A DNA stretch of 64,000 bases from a virus: the IMG/VR virus record IMGVR_UViG_3300024335_000009, positions 1 to 64,000 of that record. One strand, given 5' to 3'. Within the stretch, counting starts at the first letter, position 1. Each line of letters starts with the position of its first letter. This document shows positions 1 to 10,000 of the stretch, in pieces. A model generated the notes under the pieces. That model had not been told where the DNA came from and did no database searches. It was given only the letters and a program-made list of their open reading frames with translations. The position numbers and the translations under genes are program-made.

Positions 1-95
1 TGTTGTGTAGCTTTAAGCGACAACGCTAAAGCATAAGCCTGATTAAGATAATCATACTTACTATTCTGTGCTATACAAATATATCCTCTACTCAT
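1..95 (-). CDS. Partial glycosyltransferase-like protein (N-terminus only)
   Basis: About 31 codons run off the left edge of the window. The start ATG overlaps the stop of the upstream gene (ATGA). The visible N-terminus, MSRGYICIAQNSKYDYLNQA, resembles in pattern the start of the next gene upstream (MSKGIIIFATNNGLLDYIKI), so the two look like tandem paralogues. The hydrophobic first strand followed by Asn/Gln-Asn fits the first beta strand of a GT-A-type nucleotide-diphospho-sugar transferase, but too little is present to assign a function alone. The translation was read directly from the reverse complement. Confidence 0.6.
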   Translation of the reverse strand, partial: MSRGYICIAQNSKYDYLNQAYALALSLKATQ

Positions 96-961
96 AGCGT
101 ATCTCCTTGCGCCAATAACACATCTATGTTGCGTTGTATCGCAGACTTGTTCATAATATGTATATCTGTGTTAGTAAATCTAGCTAATATATGCTCAGTT
201 GTTTTTTCGGGTTTGGCGCAATACATTATAATATCATTTGCACTGTTTACTCTAAAAATATCATCTAAATCAAAACTGTTGTTTAGATAATCAATAGGCA
301 ATGAAGGTGTTTGGCATGCTACTTGTCCATTTAAAATATGAACAGCCATTGAGAACGCAAAATCATTTCTAAACAGTGTACCAGAACAATTATACAAATA
401 GTAATAGTACTTATAGTTTTCTTTTATATGACTAACTAAAGTGAATAAGTTTTCAGTGTATTCGGATTTTCTAAAGTAAAAGACTGTTGCCCAATACATC
501 GGTATGGAGAAATCGTCAATATAGGAAACGTTGCCGCCATGTCTACCAGCTACGTCCCTATATTGACAATTAATCATGAAGTCGTTTTCACTACCCCATA
601 CTTGGTCAAGAGTGTCACTCATTACAAAGTAATCACAATCTATTACCAAACTTTCTTCGTAAGGTGATAGGTCATATACATCACTACGTGACATATTGAC
701 GAAAGGTGCATACTGCGATTGTTGTGCAGTATCTTTGAATAACCTTATATTACTATCTTGTGTTGATGCGGAAATAATAGTTCTATCAAAATATTTGTTT
801 ACTAGTTCTTCGTTGTCTAACAATGATTCATTGTTTGTAACTAGGGCTATTTCGTCAAACCCCGATAGATTTTTTCTTACATATCCTGCACATGTACATG
901 CAATTTTTATGTAATCTAGTAAACCATTATTTGTCGCAAAGATTATAATGCCTTTGCTCAT
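92..961 (-). CDS. Glycosyltransferase-like protein (GT-A type, putative)
   Basis: This 289-residue protein has an N-terminal strand-turn (IIIFATNN) and an acidic DCD motif in VIDCDYFVMSD around residue 108. These fit the nucleotide-sugar/metal-binding DxD motif of GT-A glycosyltransferases. In phages such enzymes may modify host surface sugars, virion proteins or DNA; the substrate is not readable here. The start ATG overlaps the stop of the upstream small gene (TAATG) and its stop overlaps the start of a paralogue, so the three genes form a translationally coupled minus-strand operon. The promoter at 1369-1397 is early-type. The family call rests on fold-level motifs and is moderate. Confidence 0.5.
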   Translation of the reverse strand: MSKGIIIFATNNGLLDYIKIACTCAGYVRKNLSGFDEIALVTNNESLLDNEELVNKYFDRTIISASTQDSNIRLFKDTAQQSQYAPFVNMSRSDVYDLSPYEESLVIDCDYFVMSDTLDQVWGSENDFMINCQYRDVAGRHGGNVSYIDDFSIPMYWATVFYFRKSEYTENLFTLVSHIKENYKYYYYLYNCSGTLFRNDFAFSMAVHILNGQVACQTPSLPIDYLNNSFDLDDIFRVNSANDIIMYCAKPEKTTEHILARFTNTDIHIMNKSAIQRNIDVLLAQGDTL

Positions 962-1344
962 TAGATTTCCAAGACCTTCTCAATCTTACGTGAACTACGT
1001 AGTTTCTGATAATCATTATAATATTCATTAATGACTTCGAAATACAAACTAGAAATATCTTCTAAAAATTTCTTAGTATCTTCAATTTTAATTGGAATGT
1101 CGTTTTTGTCTAAGAGAATTACTTCATCTTTTCCAGACACAACAATCATATTAATAAAATTAATCAATTCTTGTGATACTTTAAATGTACCACCAGAACT
1201 ACTATAGTTCAATAAATTCTGTGTTTTAACTTTTAAGTTGTTTTTATTAAGGTTGAAAGTCTGCATAGTGTTCGAAAACTCTAATGCTCTTTCTAGCCGT
1301 TCAAGTTGTTCACTTGAAGGCGTAATAGTTTCTTTATTTGACAT
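961..1344 (-). CDS. Small conserved phage protein of unknown function
   Basis: This is a 127-residue protein read from MSNKETI. The longer open frame begins 11 codons upstream, but AAGGAG lies about 6 nt ahead of this internal ATG and the longer start would sit at the -10 element of the promoter at 1369-1397. The C-terminal half is helical and charged (KKFLEDISSLYFEVINEYYN), ending in a basic stretch. No enzyme motif is visible. It is the first gene of the operon that continues into the glycosyltransferase-like pair. I do not recognise a named family. Confidence 0.7.
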   Translation of the reverse strand: MSNKETITPSSEQLERLERALEFSNTMQTFNLNKNNLKVKTQNLLNYSSSGGTFKVSQELINFINMIVVSGKDEVILLDKNDIPIKIEDTKKFLEDISSLYFEVINEYYNDYQKLRSSRKIEKVLEI

Positions 1345-1368
1345 GGTTATACTCCTTGTATTCTTTAT

Positions 1369-1397
1369 ATAATACAAGAAAACAGACTGTTTGTCAA
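1369..1397 (-). promoter_or_regulatory. Early-type (sigma70-like) promoter
   Basis: The minus strand reads TTGACA (1392-1397), a 17-nt spacer, then TATTAT (1369-1374). It lies 25 nt ahead of the start at 1344 and would drive the small gene and the glycosyltransferase-like pair. Confidence 0.75.
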
Positions 1398-1400
1398 GCC

Positions 1401-2351
1401 TTAAAGTTCAGAAATGTGTGAAAAAGTCGGAGAGGATAGTTGTACGCCAAGTCCAGATGCATCTTGGTCATCTGCACGTAGCAAATCTACTTGTACTGAT
1501 AATGTGCCGGCGACATAATCAGTCAAATTATATTGACTTGTTGCATATGCATCATAGAATTCTACTTTAATATCTATTGCATTTGTGCCATTTAATCTAG
1601 CATGTACTTCGAATTTGTTATTTGTATAATAACCACTGCTACCATCGCCACCTGATTTTTCATATATTTTAGAATATGCTGATGTTAATGATGTAAATCC
1701 ACCAGCTGGTGTTCCTACACCACCAGAAGATTCTGTAACGTTGTGTGATAGTTTGACATTTCCAATGTTTGTAAACATTGTGGCCCAGTCAGTACTTTGC
1801 TTATGGGAAACGTCATAATTTGCTAATGAAGTATCTAGTCTTAAATCTCCGCCTGCGTTGAAGAAATGTCTTCGGTCATCTGCGTTGGCAAAAATTGCAG
1901 ATACTTCATAAAATATATTTGAATTCCAAGTGTGGATTGCACCAGCACCTGGAACATCATATGTCTTAGATGATGAAATTTTATTAGACTCTGCGGTCAT
2001 TTGTGCGATATCAAAATTTAGTTTATTAGCACGAACATTTGTAATGTCTGATAATAAATCTGGGATTATTTCAATAATTTTGCCTGCAGTTGGGAAAGCA
2101 GGGTCACTAGTATCTTCTGGTGAAGCTATACTAGTTCCCTGATGCCTTCCTGCAAACTTAAGAGCAGTTAGGAGTAACTGCATGTGAGAAGCGTTAATTT
2201 TTGTACCACTAGCTACGTGAGGGATAACGAGTTGATTTTGACCATAACCCGAGTCGACCGCACCAATTCCAACAATTTCGTTTATATCATCTGCGAAACC
2301 GTTATAATCGGATGCTCGTATCTTTCCTCCTAAGTAGTAACTTTGTGGCAT
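1401..2351 (-). CDS. Putative tail-fibre / tail-tip protein
   Basis: A 316-residue, Gly/Ser/Asn-rich protein. The N-terminus (YYLGGKIRASDYNGFADDIN) is followed by a helical turn and then a beta-rich body. Residues around 150-200 contain DDRRHFFNAGGDLRLDTS, which parallels the segment NMNAWMSAGGEIRISAS of the neighbouring 301-residue protein, so the two are divergent paralogues sharing an architecture. It is the last gene of a late minus-strand run under the late promoter at 4055-4063. A fibre or adhesin role is inferred from composition, paralogy and position, not from a recognised domain. Confidence 0.6.
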   Translation of the reverse strand: MPQSYYLGGKIRASDYNGFADDINEIVGIGAVDSGYGQNQLVIPHVASGTKINASHMQLLLTALKFAGRHQGTSIASPEDTSDPAFPTAGKIIEIIPDLLSDITNVRANKLNFDIAQMTAESNKISSSKTYDVPGAGAIHTWNSNIFYEVSAIFANADDRRHFFNAGGDLRLDTSLANYDVSHKQSTDWATMFTNIGNVKLSHNVTESSGGVGTPAGGFTSLTSAYSKIYEKSGGDGSSGYYTNNKFEVHARLNGTNAIDIKVEFYDAYATSQYNLTDYVAGTLSVQVDLLRADDQDASGLGVQLSSPTFSHISEL

Positions 2352-2386
2352 GCTGTTAACCTATCTCTTTTCATCTTGGAAACCTA

Positions 2387-3292
2387 TTATAGGTTGTCCG
2401 TAATTGTAAATGTTGGATTTGTTAAATTAACAGAACCTGATGTATTACTTAATTTTAATGATGTTAATGCGACTGTTGAAGTCCCTACTGCCTGGTCAGC
2501 GCCTGACCAAGACCATGGGCCTGCATAACCTGACCCAGAACCAGAACGTGCCACGTGTGCATCTGCTAAAGTAGTTTTAACATAAATGTCGCCACCTGAT
2601 TTGTAAGCCTCAATAGAAATATAGTTTGAACTATAGTCGCCATCGTTTGCGTATTCTTTCTTAATTTCTGCGTAAGAACCACTTAGGTCAGAATACTTTT
2701 TACGTGTAGACGTATCAACGTTAGTTGAATCTGTTGCACGTAATGAAATTCTATATGTTCCTAATTCTGCTGTTAGTTGTTCCCACGAAGTACCTTGTTG
2801 GTTTGAACTTGTATCGCTATGTGATGCTGAAATTCTAATTTCCCCACCTGCTGACATCCACGCATTCATGTTTGCTTCACTACCGAAAGCTACTTTAACG
2901 ATTTGTGTTCTTGTGCCGTTCCAGTTGCTTACTGATTGTGAAGTCTCTGATGTAACACTCATGTCCCAACCAGTTGAATAATCCCATGGATTATCAAAAC
3001 GTGTACTGATTGAACTAGTAAATGATGATGCGTCATTATAAAATTGTGCATCGTCAATTACATCACCAGCATCAACTGCCGTAAATGGGTTACTAATATT
3101 ATAAAAATTTGCTACCTTTGCCGCCGCGGAATAGATTGAATCTTGATATGCATCATCGATTGTATCTCCCGCAGAAGGGTTAGCCGCAACTGTGTGACTT
3201 TGGTTATAGCCACCGCCGACTCCTGTTCCATTCAAAATTGAATTTAAGGTGTCTCTTAGTGTACTTAAGTCACTATTTGATATCACCGCCAT
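2387..3292 (-). CDS. Putative tail-fibre / tail-tip protein (paralogue of neighbour)
   Basis: A 301-residue protein with a helical N-terminus (SDLSTLRDTLNSILNG, then a GVGGGYNQS glycine-rich turn) and a beta-rich, Ser/Thr/Asp-rich remainder. The motif SAGGEIRIS and the pattern around it match the adjacent 316-residue protein. The AGGAG ribosome binding site lies 7 nt ahead of the ATG. It sits between another structural gene and its own paralogue in a late operon. Tail-fibre function is inference; the specific receptor or attachment partner is unknown. Confidence 0.6.
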   Translation of the reverse strand: MAVISNSDLSTLRDTLNSILNGTGVGGGYNQSHTVAANPSAGDTIDDAYQDSIYSAAAKVANFYNISNPFTAVDAGDVIDDAQFYNDASSFTSSISTRFDNPWDYSTGWDMSVTSETSQSVSNWNGTRTQIVKVAFGSEANMNAWMSAGGEIRISASHSDTSSNQQGTSWEQLTAELGTYRISLRATDSTNVDTSTRKKYSDLSGSYAEIKKEYANDGDYSSNYISIEAYKSGGDIYVKTTLADAHVARSGSGSGYAGPWSWSGADQAVGTSTVALTSLKLSNTSGSVNLTNPTFTITDNL

Positions 3293-3358
3293 GTTTATAC
3301 TCCTAAATTTGACTAGTCATTAAATTATACTTAACCTCGAGGTATTTCCGGATTCCTC

Positions 3359-4030
3359 TTAGCTAAGTTGAATAGTTACCGTATAATCTATAACGATAGT
3401 TCTATTCGCTGATAATAACACAGGATGAAATGTTACATGTGTTAGCATCAGGGTCTTTTCTTCTTGTAACTCTCCGGCGTTAGTGACGCCAGACAATAAA
3501 CCAATTTCATCAAAAGTAAATGCCGCGACACTATTAGCATCTGTCGAACTATCTGTTTCCGGTGTACTCACAGTAGGATCAGTTAATTGCAACATACTCT
3601 CATAGTCATTGTGCGACAATGTTACTTTGAAATTAATCTTAGAAGTGTTTTCTGGAATAAGTGTTCCATTAACACTCTCGCCAGGATAAAAAACTGTATT
3701 AGTTGTTTCCTGTTGATATGTTTTTGCATATAACTTTGAATTACTCGCTGTCATATCCAATGTATCATAAGTTGTGAATACTCTTGGAGAACGGTAAGAT
3801 AGAGTAGTAGTTGAATTACTCCCACCATTACCAAATGCCATCCAATTGATATATGGTGCTGAACCAGTCGAATTGATACTTGTTGGCTTACCAGCAAGTC
3901 CAGACGCTAGAACATATGCCATATTTCCTGGATGAATAGCATTTTTCTTGTTTACAAGTACTTGGCCTGTCTCTTTGTCAGAGATTTTTAGTACACCAAC
4001 TACTTGTGCTTCTATATTATCTTTAAACAT
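3359..4030 (-). CDS. Putative baseplate or tail-fibre-associated structural protein
   Basis: A 223-residue protein beginning MFKDNIEAQVVGVLKISDKE. The central part is Ser/Thr/Asn-rich and beta-like (MAFGNGGSNSTTTLSY) and the C-terminus is a run of hydrophobic beta strands (TIVIDYTVTIQLS). It is the first gene after the giant baseplate gene and starts 25 nt downstream of a late promoter motif, so it is very likely a virion protein. I cannot name the T4 equivalent; gp9/gp10-type connector roles are possible but unproven. Confidence 0.55.
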   Translation of the reverse strand: MFKDNIEAQVVGVLKISDKETGQVLVNKKNAIHPGNMAYVLASGLAGKPTSINSTGSAPYINWMAFGNGGSNSTTTLSYRSPRVFTTYDTLDMTASNSKLYAKTYQQETTNTVFYPGESVNGTLIPENTSKINFKVTLSHNDYESMLQLTDPTVSTPETDSSTDANSVAAFTFDEIGLLSGVTNAGELQEEKTLMLTHVTFHPVLLSANRTIVIDYTVTIQLS

Positions 4031-4054
4031 TTTTATCTCTCTTAGTAATCTTAA

Positions 4055-4063
4055 CTATTTATC
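4055..4063 (-). promoter_or_regulatory. Late promoter motif GATAAATAG
   Basis: GATAAATAG on the minus strand lies 25 nt ahead of the ATG at 4030. It matches the gp55-type late promoter found repeatedly ahead of structural genes here and would drive the three tail-fibre genes 4030-1401. Confidence 0.75.
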
Positions 4064-4083
4064 AAAATACTCTCTATATGGTT

Positions 4084-7000
4084 TTATATCCATTCTGTCT
4101 TAAGTTTTCCGTGAAGAACCATTTCAAGTGGCGTATCTAACGCATATACTTTGCTAGTTGATCCCGGTGCTGTATGCAATCCTGTATAGAGTCCTCTTTC
4201 GTCAATAGTAAGGTTTTGACTTGCTTTCTTATTGTATGTCATAAATTCTATAACACCTGTTGTTTCGTTTTCAAAAGCAATTAGTTTCTTATTCTTCTTA
4301 GATGCAGTCTTAAATGATGCTGGTGTATCTACTACAACTGTTGTACCATCAAATGATGTTGCTGTAGATTCTGCATCAACTCCAATTCTCCAACCACGTC
4401 CGAACATGTCATATACGAACATGTATGTTTTGTCGTGCGTTGTCTTCGTTGCATCTGTATATTGCTTAACCATCACAGTAGATGAATCTAGTATTGTAGG
4501 AAGTACAAGACCAGTATCGAACCCGCCTGCTTCGGCAGTATATTCTTGTCTGGTTCTTAATAGTCTTCCTTGTTCCCATGTTCCGTCTGCGATATCGACA
4601 TAATTATCTGCATCGATAATCTGCTCATCGCCGCCGTCAATAGTGTCTGATTCAATATAACGTGAATGGTTACCAAAGTCAAGTGAGATTTCCATTTTTT
4701 CTTCAATATCTACATCTGACTTTATAAGTTCGTCTTTTCCGTATATGCGTGTCTTTGTTCGTATCTTTGTATGATACGGTTTTGCCTCAGTTAGATATTC
4801 TAAAATATCTTCTTCGCTGTCACGTTGATATATAGCATACTGTCTTAAGTCTCTATGATACATTGTGATATCAATATAGCTTGATTTGAATATCCAATCT
4901 GGATGTGTTTTCTCAGTATACATATAATTAATCATACCAAATAATAGATTGTTAAGAAGATTTCTCTTAGGATATGTTATTAACAATCCCATTAGTTCGT
5001 GTATTTGAACACCTAATGCATTTTCGTAATATTTTGCAGATGCTTGGTCATTCTCTGGAAATACTAAATCATTATAAGATAATCTAAGTGCGTTCTTTGA
5101 ACTATGAACTAAACGCAAAGCACCGTCATGTTCAGCATAATACTCATCGTGTGTAGGCAATTCTAACTTGAATGATGTTACGCCTTCTTTGTATAATTTT
5201 AGCATGTCAAAGTTGCGTGTCTTTGATAGATATCCGTATCTCTTAATTTCTTTGTATTCGTCTGCTAAGTACCAGTCACCCAATGATAATGCAAGTTGGT
5301 CTGGTTCTATAAAATCTTTATAGAATGGGAAGCTACCTGTTAAGTGTTTGTTAGACAACTCTTTGTTAAGAATTGATGCAAAGTTTTCTCTAGCAATTTG
5401 TAGATTCGTAAACCAATTATTTTCTGTAGGTATCATTCTGTAAACTCTTACTACATCGTCTGGTAATACTGTTACTGACTTAGCAATTAGCAACTTAGCC
5501 AAATTTGGATTTGTTGTAGAAATATCAAACCCAATATCTGATGCATCGATTATTTTAGAGTTAAGTGTAACAACGGTATCATTGATGGTTGCATCGTCTC
5601 TGCCGCCGCCATATAAACCTGAAAGAATTGGGAATGTTATAATTGTGTGATTAGGATCACCCAACATAGATTGCTCAACTTTCTTCTGGTCATACTGTTC
5701 AAAATGAACATTAGCGATACTATCAATCATTTGCCTTTGTAGTTCGCCATCAACTACACTCGTATCATATTTTCCGCCTTCTTTGACGAATTTCCAATCT
5801 GTGTGTTTGGCTGATATATCTGATGTTACTCTATATTCGATAGAAACATCAATCGATTCGTTTTCAAATATGTATGCATTGTTGCTTATAAGTATTTTAT
5901 TATTTGAAATTGGAATAAACTTATTATTAATATCACCGCTTTCAAGTAGCATTTTTATTTCTGCAATGCTTAATGTCTTACCAGCGACTGGACTGTTTCC
6001 CACTTCACTCCAATAGTAGTATTCAGTAATAGATTTATTCTTTGTTGTATCAAAGTACACTTTGGTTGTGAACTTTGTTATTCCTTCTGGTAATTGTTCG
6101 CTCTTAGACCATTGTTTAATATTAATCTCTGAACCTGCAACCAACTTGCCCCAATACTTTGATGCAAATGATTCGACTATTAATTTGTTTGCGTCTCCAT
6201 AATCATTATACCTATAGTAACGTGCGAGTGTAGTGTCCCACCAAATCTTTCCTAAGTTCTCATCAAGCCATAGTTCATTGTCTGTTGTAGTATCATACCC
6301 AGCCGGATCTTCCCATGTAACGTAATCAATATCTCTTGTTGCTGAACCTGGGAATTTTAAGTTAAGTGGGTCATATAGTTGATAGTTAAAGAAGTTATTA
6401 CCATCTTTTATTATCACACGCTTCATGTAATCTACTTCAAGTGTGTTTGCTTGTCTGTTTCTTATTAAAAGAGAACCAGTGCTATTTCTGTTTAAGACAG
6501 CCCAACCTTCACTTATATAATCATCTGCCCAAATCAAAGCCTCTGCATTTAATCCTAAGTCTGTATAGAACTCGTCAAATGTTTCAAACAAATAATTAGG
6601 AGTAAATCTCATTGACTTCCAACGCATTGCTTTAAAGTTTGCGTTACTTGTAACACTTGTATAGTCTCTATATAATCCTAACTTAGATAACATTGCGTCT
6701 GTGGTTCCGCTAAATGTTAAACTAACTGCACTTGTAGTGAATACCATTCTACCATCACTTGTAATATTTACAATGATATCACTTGATTGTGAGTTTATAT
6801 AATCTTTGAATTCTGATGCACTGCTACTTACTGTTGTAGAATTATTATAAGTTCCTACAAGTATACCCAAATCGTTTAATGGATTACCAGTTATATTAGA
6901 AAGAACTATACTTGACTGTGAACTAACAATCTGTAATTGTCTGCCCGATGCACTCTTAGATAATGTTACACCTGTTACACCCTGTAATGCTTGATTTTGA

Positions 7001-10000
7001 ATATCTTCAATAATATTTGTTAGTGCGTCTACTGTTACAGTAGTTGTAGCAAATCCTAGTCTACCCATAGCGCCCGGTGTTGTTTCTGTAATAACTAAAT
7101 CTGAATTTGAACTAGAAATTGTTATTGCGTTACCTGATGCTGATGCGTCTACAATACCCAACGCATTGATTTGATTAACAACCGATTGTGCAGTTGGATT
7201 ACTTGTTGCACTATAATTACCAGCAGTCATGCCTAACACCGACAATGCTGTCCCAGCCAATGTCATTGTGTTGTTTGTACTTGCAATAGTTAACAATCCG
7301 CCCGCTGATACAGTAGATGTTATACCTGATATTGTAGATAGTTCTGTAGCAATATTTTTAAACTTACTTTGTTTATATGATGAAGTAGTTGATAAACCCA
7401 AGTCAGTTAGTGCGGAACCTGATAGTTCAAGTACACCACTTGTTGTAGTTAATATTAACTCATCATTCGCTGTTTTACTTGCAATAACATCAAGACTATT
7501 CGTATTAATGTTTAGTATAACTGCATCTATATCATCTGCCGCGGTTAGTGATAGCAATGTTCCATTAACCTGTAGTGGTTTGTTTTGAGGTATAGTTGGC
7601 GCTGAAACAGTTCCAGTAACAGTTAAGTCTGCAAAAGACTTTGTTGTTCCATCAACGACAATAGTATCACCTGATGCAACCGCAGTTGTTTCTGTCACAG
7701 ATGAAGTCTCGCTGATGCTAGAAATTGCACTATATCCAATAGTCAATGGTGTACCATCAATTTCAATTATGTCATCTTTGACTGACGCTAACGCCGATGT
7801 TGCTGTTGCTGTTGTTCCTCTAAATGTAACAACTGTATTCGAGTTTACAATAGTTCCATTGTTTCCATATACAACCATTTGCATTTTTTCATTTGCTGAT
7901 ATTACCGGATCAACTGTTGCACCGTCACCACCTATTGCAATTCCACTTGATACTGAACCAGACCCTGGTGTGTAAGTATAGCTTATGCCATCAATTACTA
8001 ATGCATCACCTGATGCAAATACTGGGTTACTTACTGAGCCTATTGCTTCAACGCCTTGTGAGGATGAAGTTGGTACAAACAAACTGCTAGATGTTGAACT
8101 ATCGATTTCTACAATAAGAGGTTCATAATTTAATTCAAATACTAGGTACTCATATATTGTAATTCCGCCTACTTCTTTTGTGCCGTTGCTTACTAGATAA
8201 TAATAATCTGCAATTTCTGGATCAATAGTTTCATTTTTAATTTTTATATATACGCTATCAACGATATCAATTTCATTTACTAAACCCAAATATAACTGAT
8301 TGTCTTCTGTTTCACCAACATAAGAAATTTCTGCTACTTCACTTAAGCGTCTTACGTCCCATTCACGTATTGGGTCGAACTGCAACCAAGCTGTATCGCC
8401 TTCATATAATGTATTGGCATTCAATGATGTTAAATCATATTCTGTTTTTACTGTGTAATTAACGTCATTTCCATCCACATATCCTGTAGTTCTAATTGGA
8501 AATTCTTTTGTAATATCTCTGTACACAAAAGGCCTAGGAAGCGTATCAAATTCTACAGCATGTGGGTCACTTAAAATGTCAATAGTGTTGACAGACTTAG
8601 TTATATTATATCCGTTGTTTACTTTACCATAGTCATCTACTTTTATTGCCCAAACATCTTGGTGAGTAATATCTTTGAAGTTACTATTGTTGTTAATAAT
8701 TCTGTTAATAGAAGACTCAGTTCCTTTATGTGCCAAGAAGCCTTTATAGAATTCTAACGCACTTTCTCTTTCAATGCCGTGATTGCTTAAGTATGCTCGT
8801 TTGTTATATCCTATTTGTGAACCTTTTAGCCCATTTATTGCTTCCAAACTTTGGTCAATAAGTGTATCTCTGTAATACTTTGACTCTTCTGCCATTGTTT
8901 CAAAGTTAGGTATTAGTTCATCGCCGTATGTTAAATAACCGTCAACTGTTAAAGTTCCGTCCCAATCTGACTGCCTATTACAATCAATTTGCATACGTAA
9001 GTTTCTATTGTGCATATGAGGATCATATATTATGTCACCATAACTATCTACTCTGTCTACTACAAACGCATGTTCTACGTCTTGTATATCAATCTTCATC
9101 CCGTATACCGGAACATTACTTCTAAAGTTTATGGCCTTGCCATCTGTTGTGAATGATATTTCTGAGTTTGGAATTAATCTTCCAGATGCATCTACAACAC
9201 GATAGAAGTTTTTATGTGTTTCTTTTCTAACTGATGCGACACCATATGGTGCAGTGAAACTACCTGTTAATAATACAGGAGATAGTGTAATAAAGTCTCC
9301 TGGTTCATGTGTCTCTGAACTCCATTCTAAGAATTTTAATAAAAGCTGTTTAAAGTCAATGGTGTTTCCATCTTCATCTATATCCGTAAATCCCCAACCT
9401 ATCAGTCCTAAATATTCCTGATAGCCTACCATCAAGTGTGCGACATCATCTATCGAAGTTAAAATATCACCATAGTTGAATGTTTTTACAGCATCATTTT
9501 TAAACTTTTTCCAACCGTATGCTGTAACTACATTAGTAACTGGCCATTCTACTAGCTGTTTCCAATCCTCAATGTTATCATCTATCAATGTAGTAGATGT
9601 ATGTGCATTTAGACAAACATAAGGCTGTCCTTGATATTTCATATAAGAATCTTGTCTATAATAGTTTCCTTGTTGCCAATCAGAAAGATGCATTCTGTCA
9701 CCTTTAGTACTGAATGCCTTTTCGCCAGATGTTCTATCCCAATCCATTGCAAAGAATGTAGGATTGATATCGTCATATCCTTGTATTCTATATCCAAATG
9801 ATTGTGTCTTTGGTTGAGAGATAAGAGACCATGCTTGATAATCAAATTGAATTATAGGACTTGATTGTTGTTCTTTTGCTGTCTGTGACTCTGCTATTCT
9901 TCTGTAATATTTGCCGTCAAACTCATTTAAGACAATATCACCTTTTAGATATGTCATAGTATTTGCTTTTGAATATACCGGATGAGGGCTATCTAATGAA

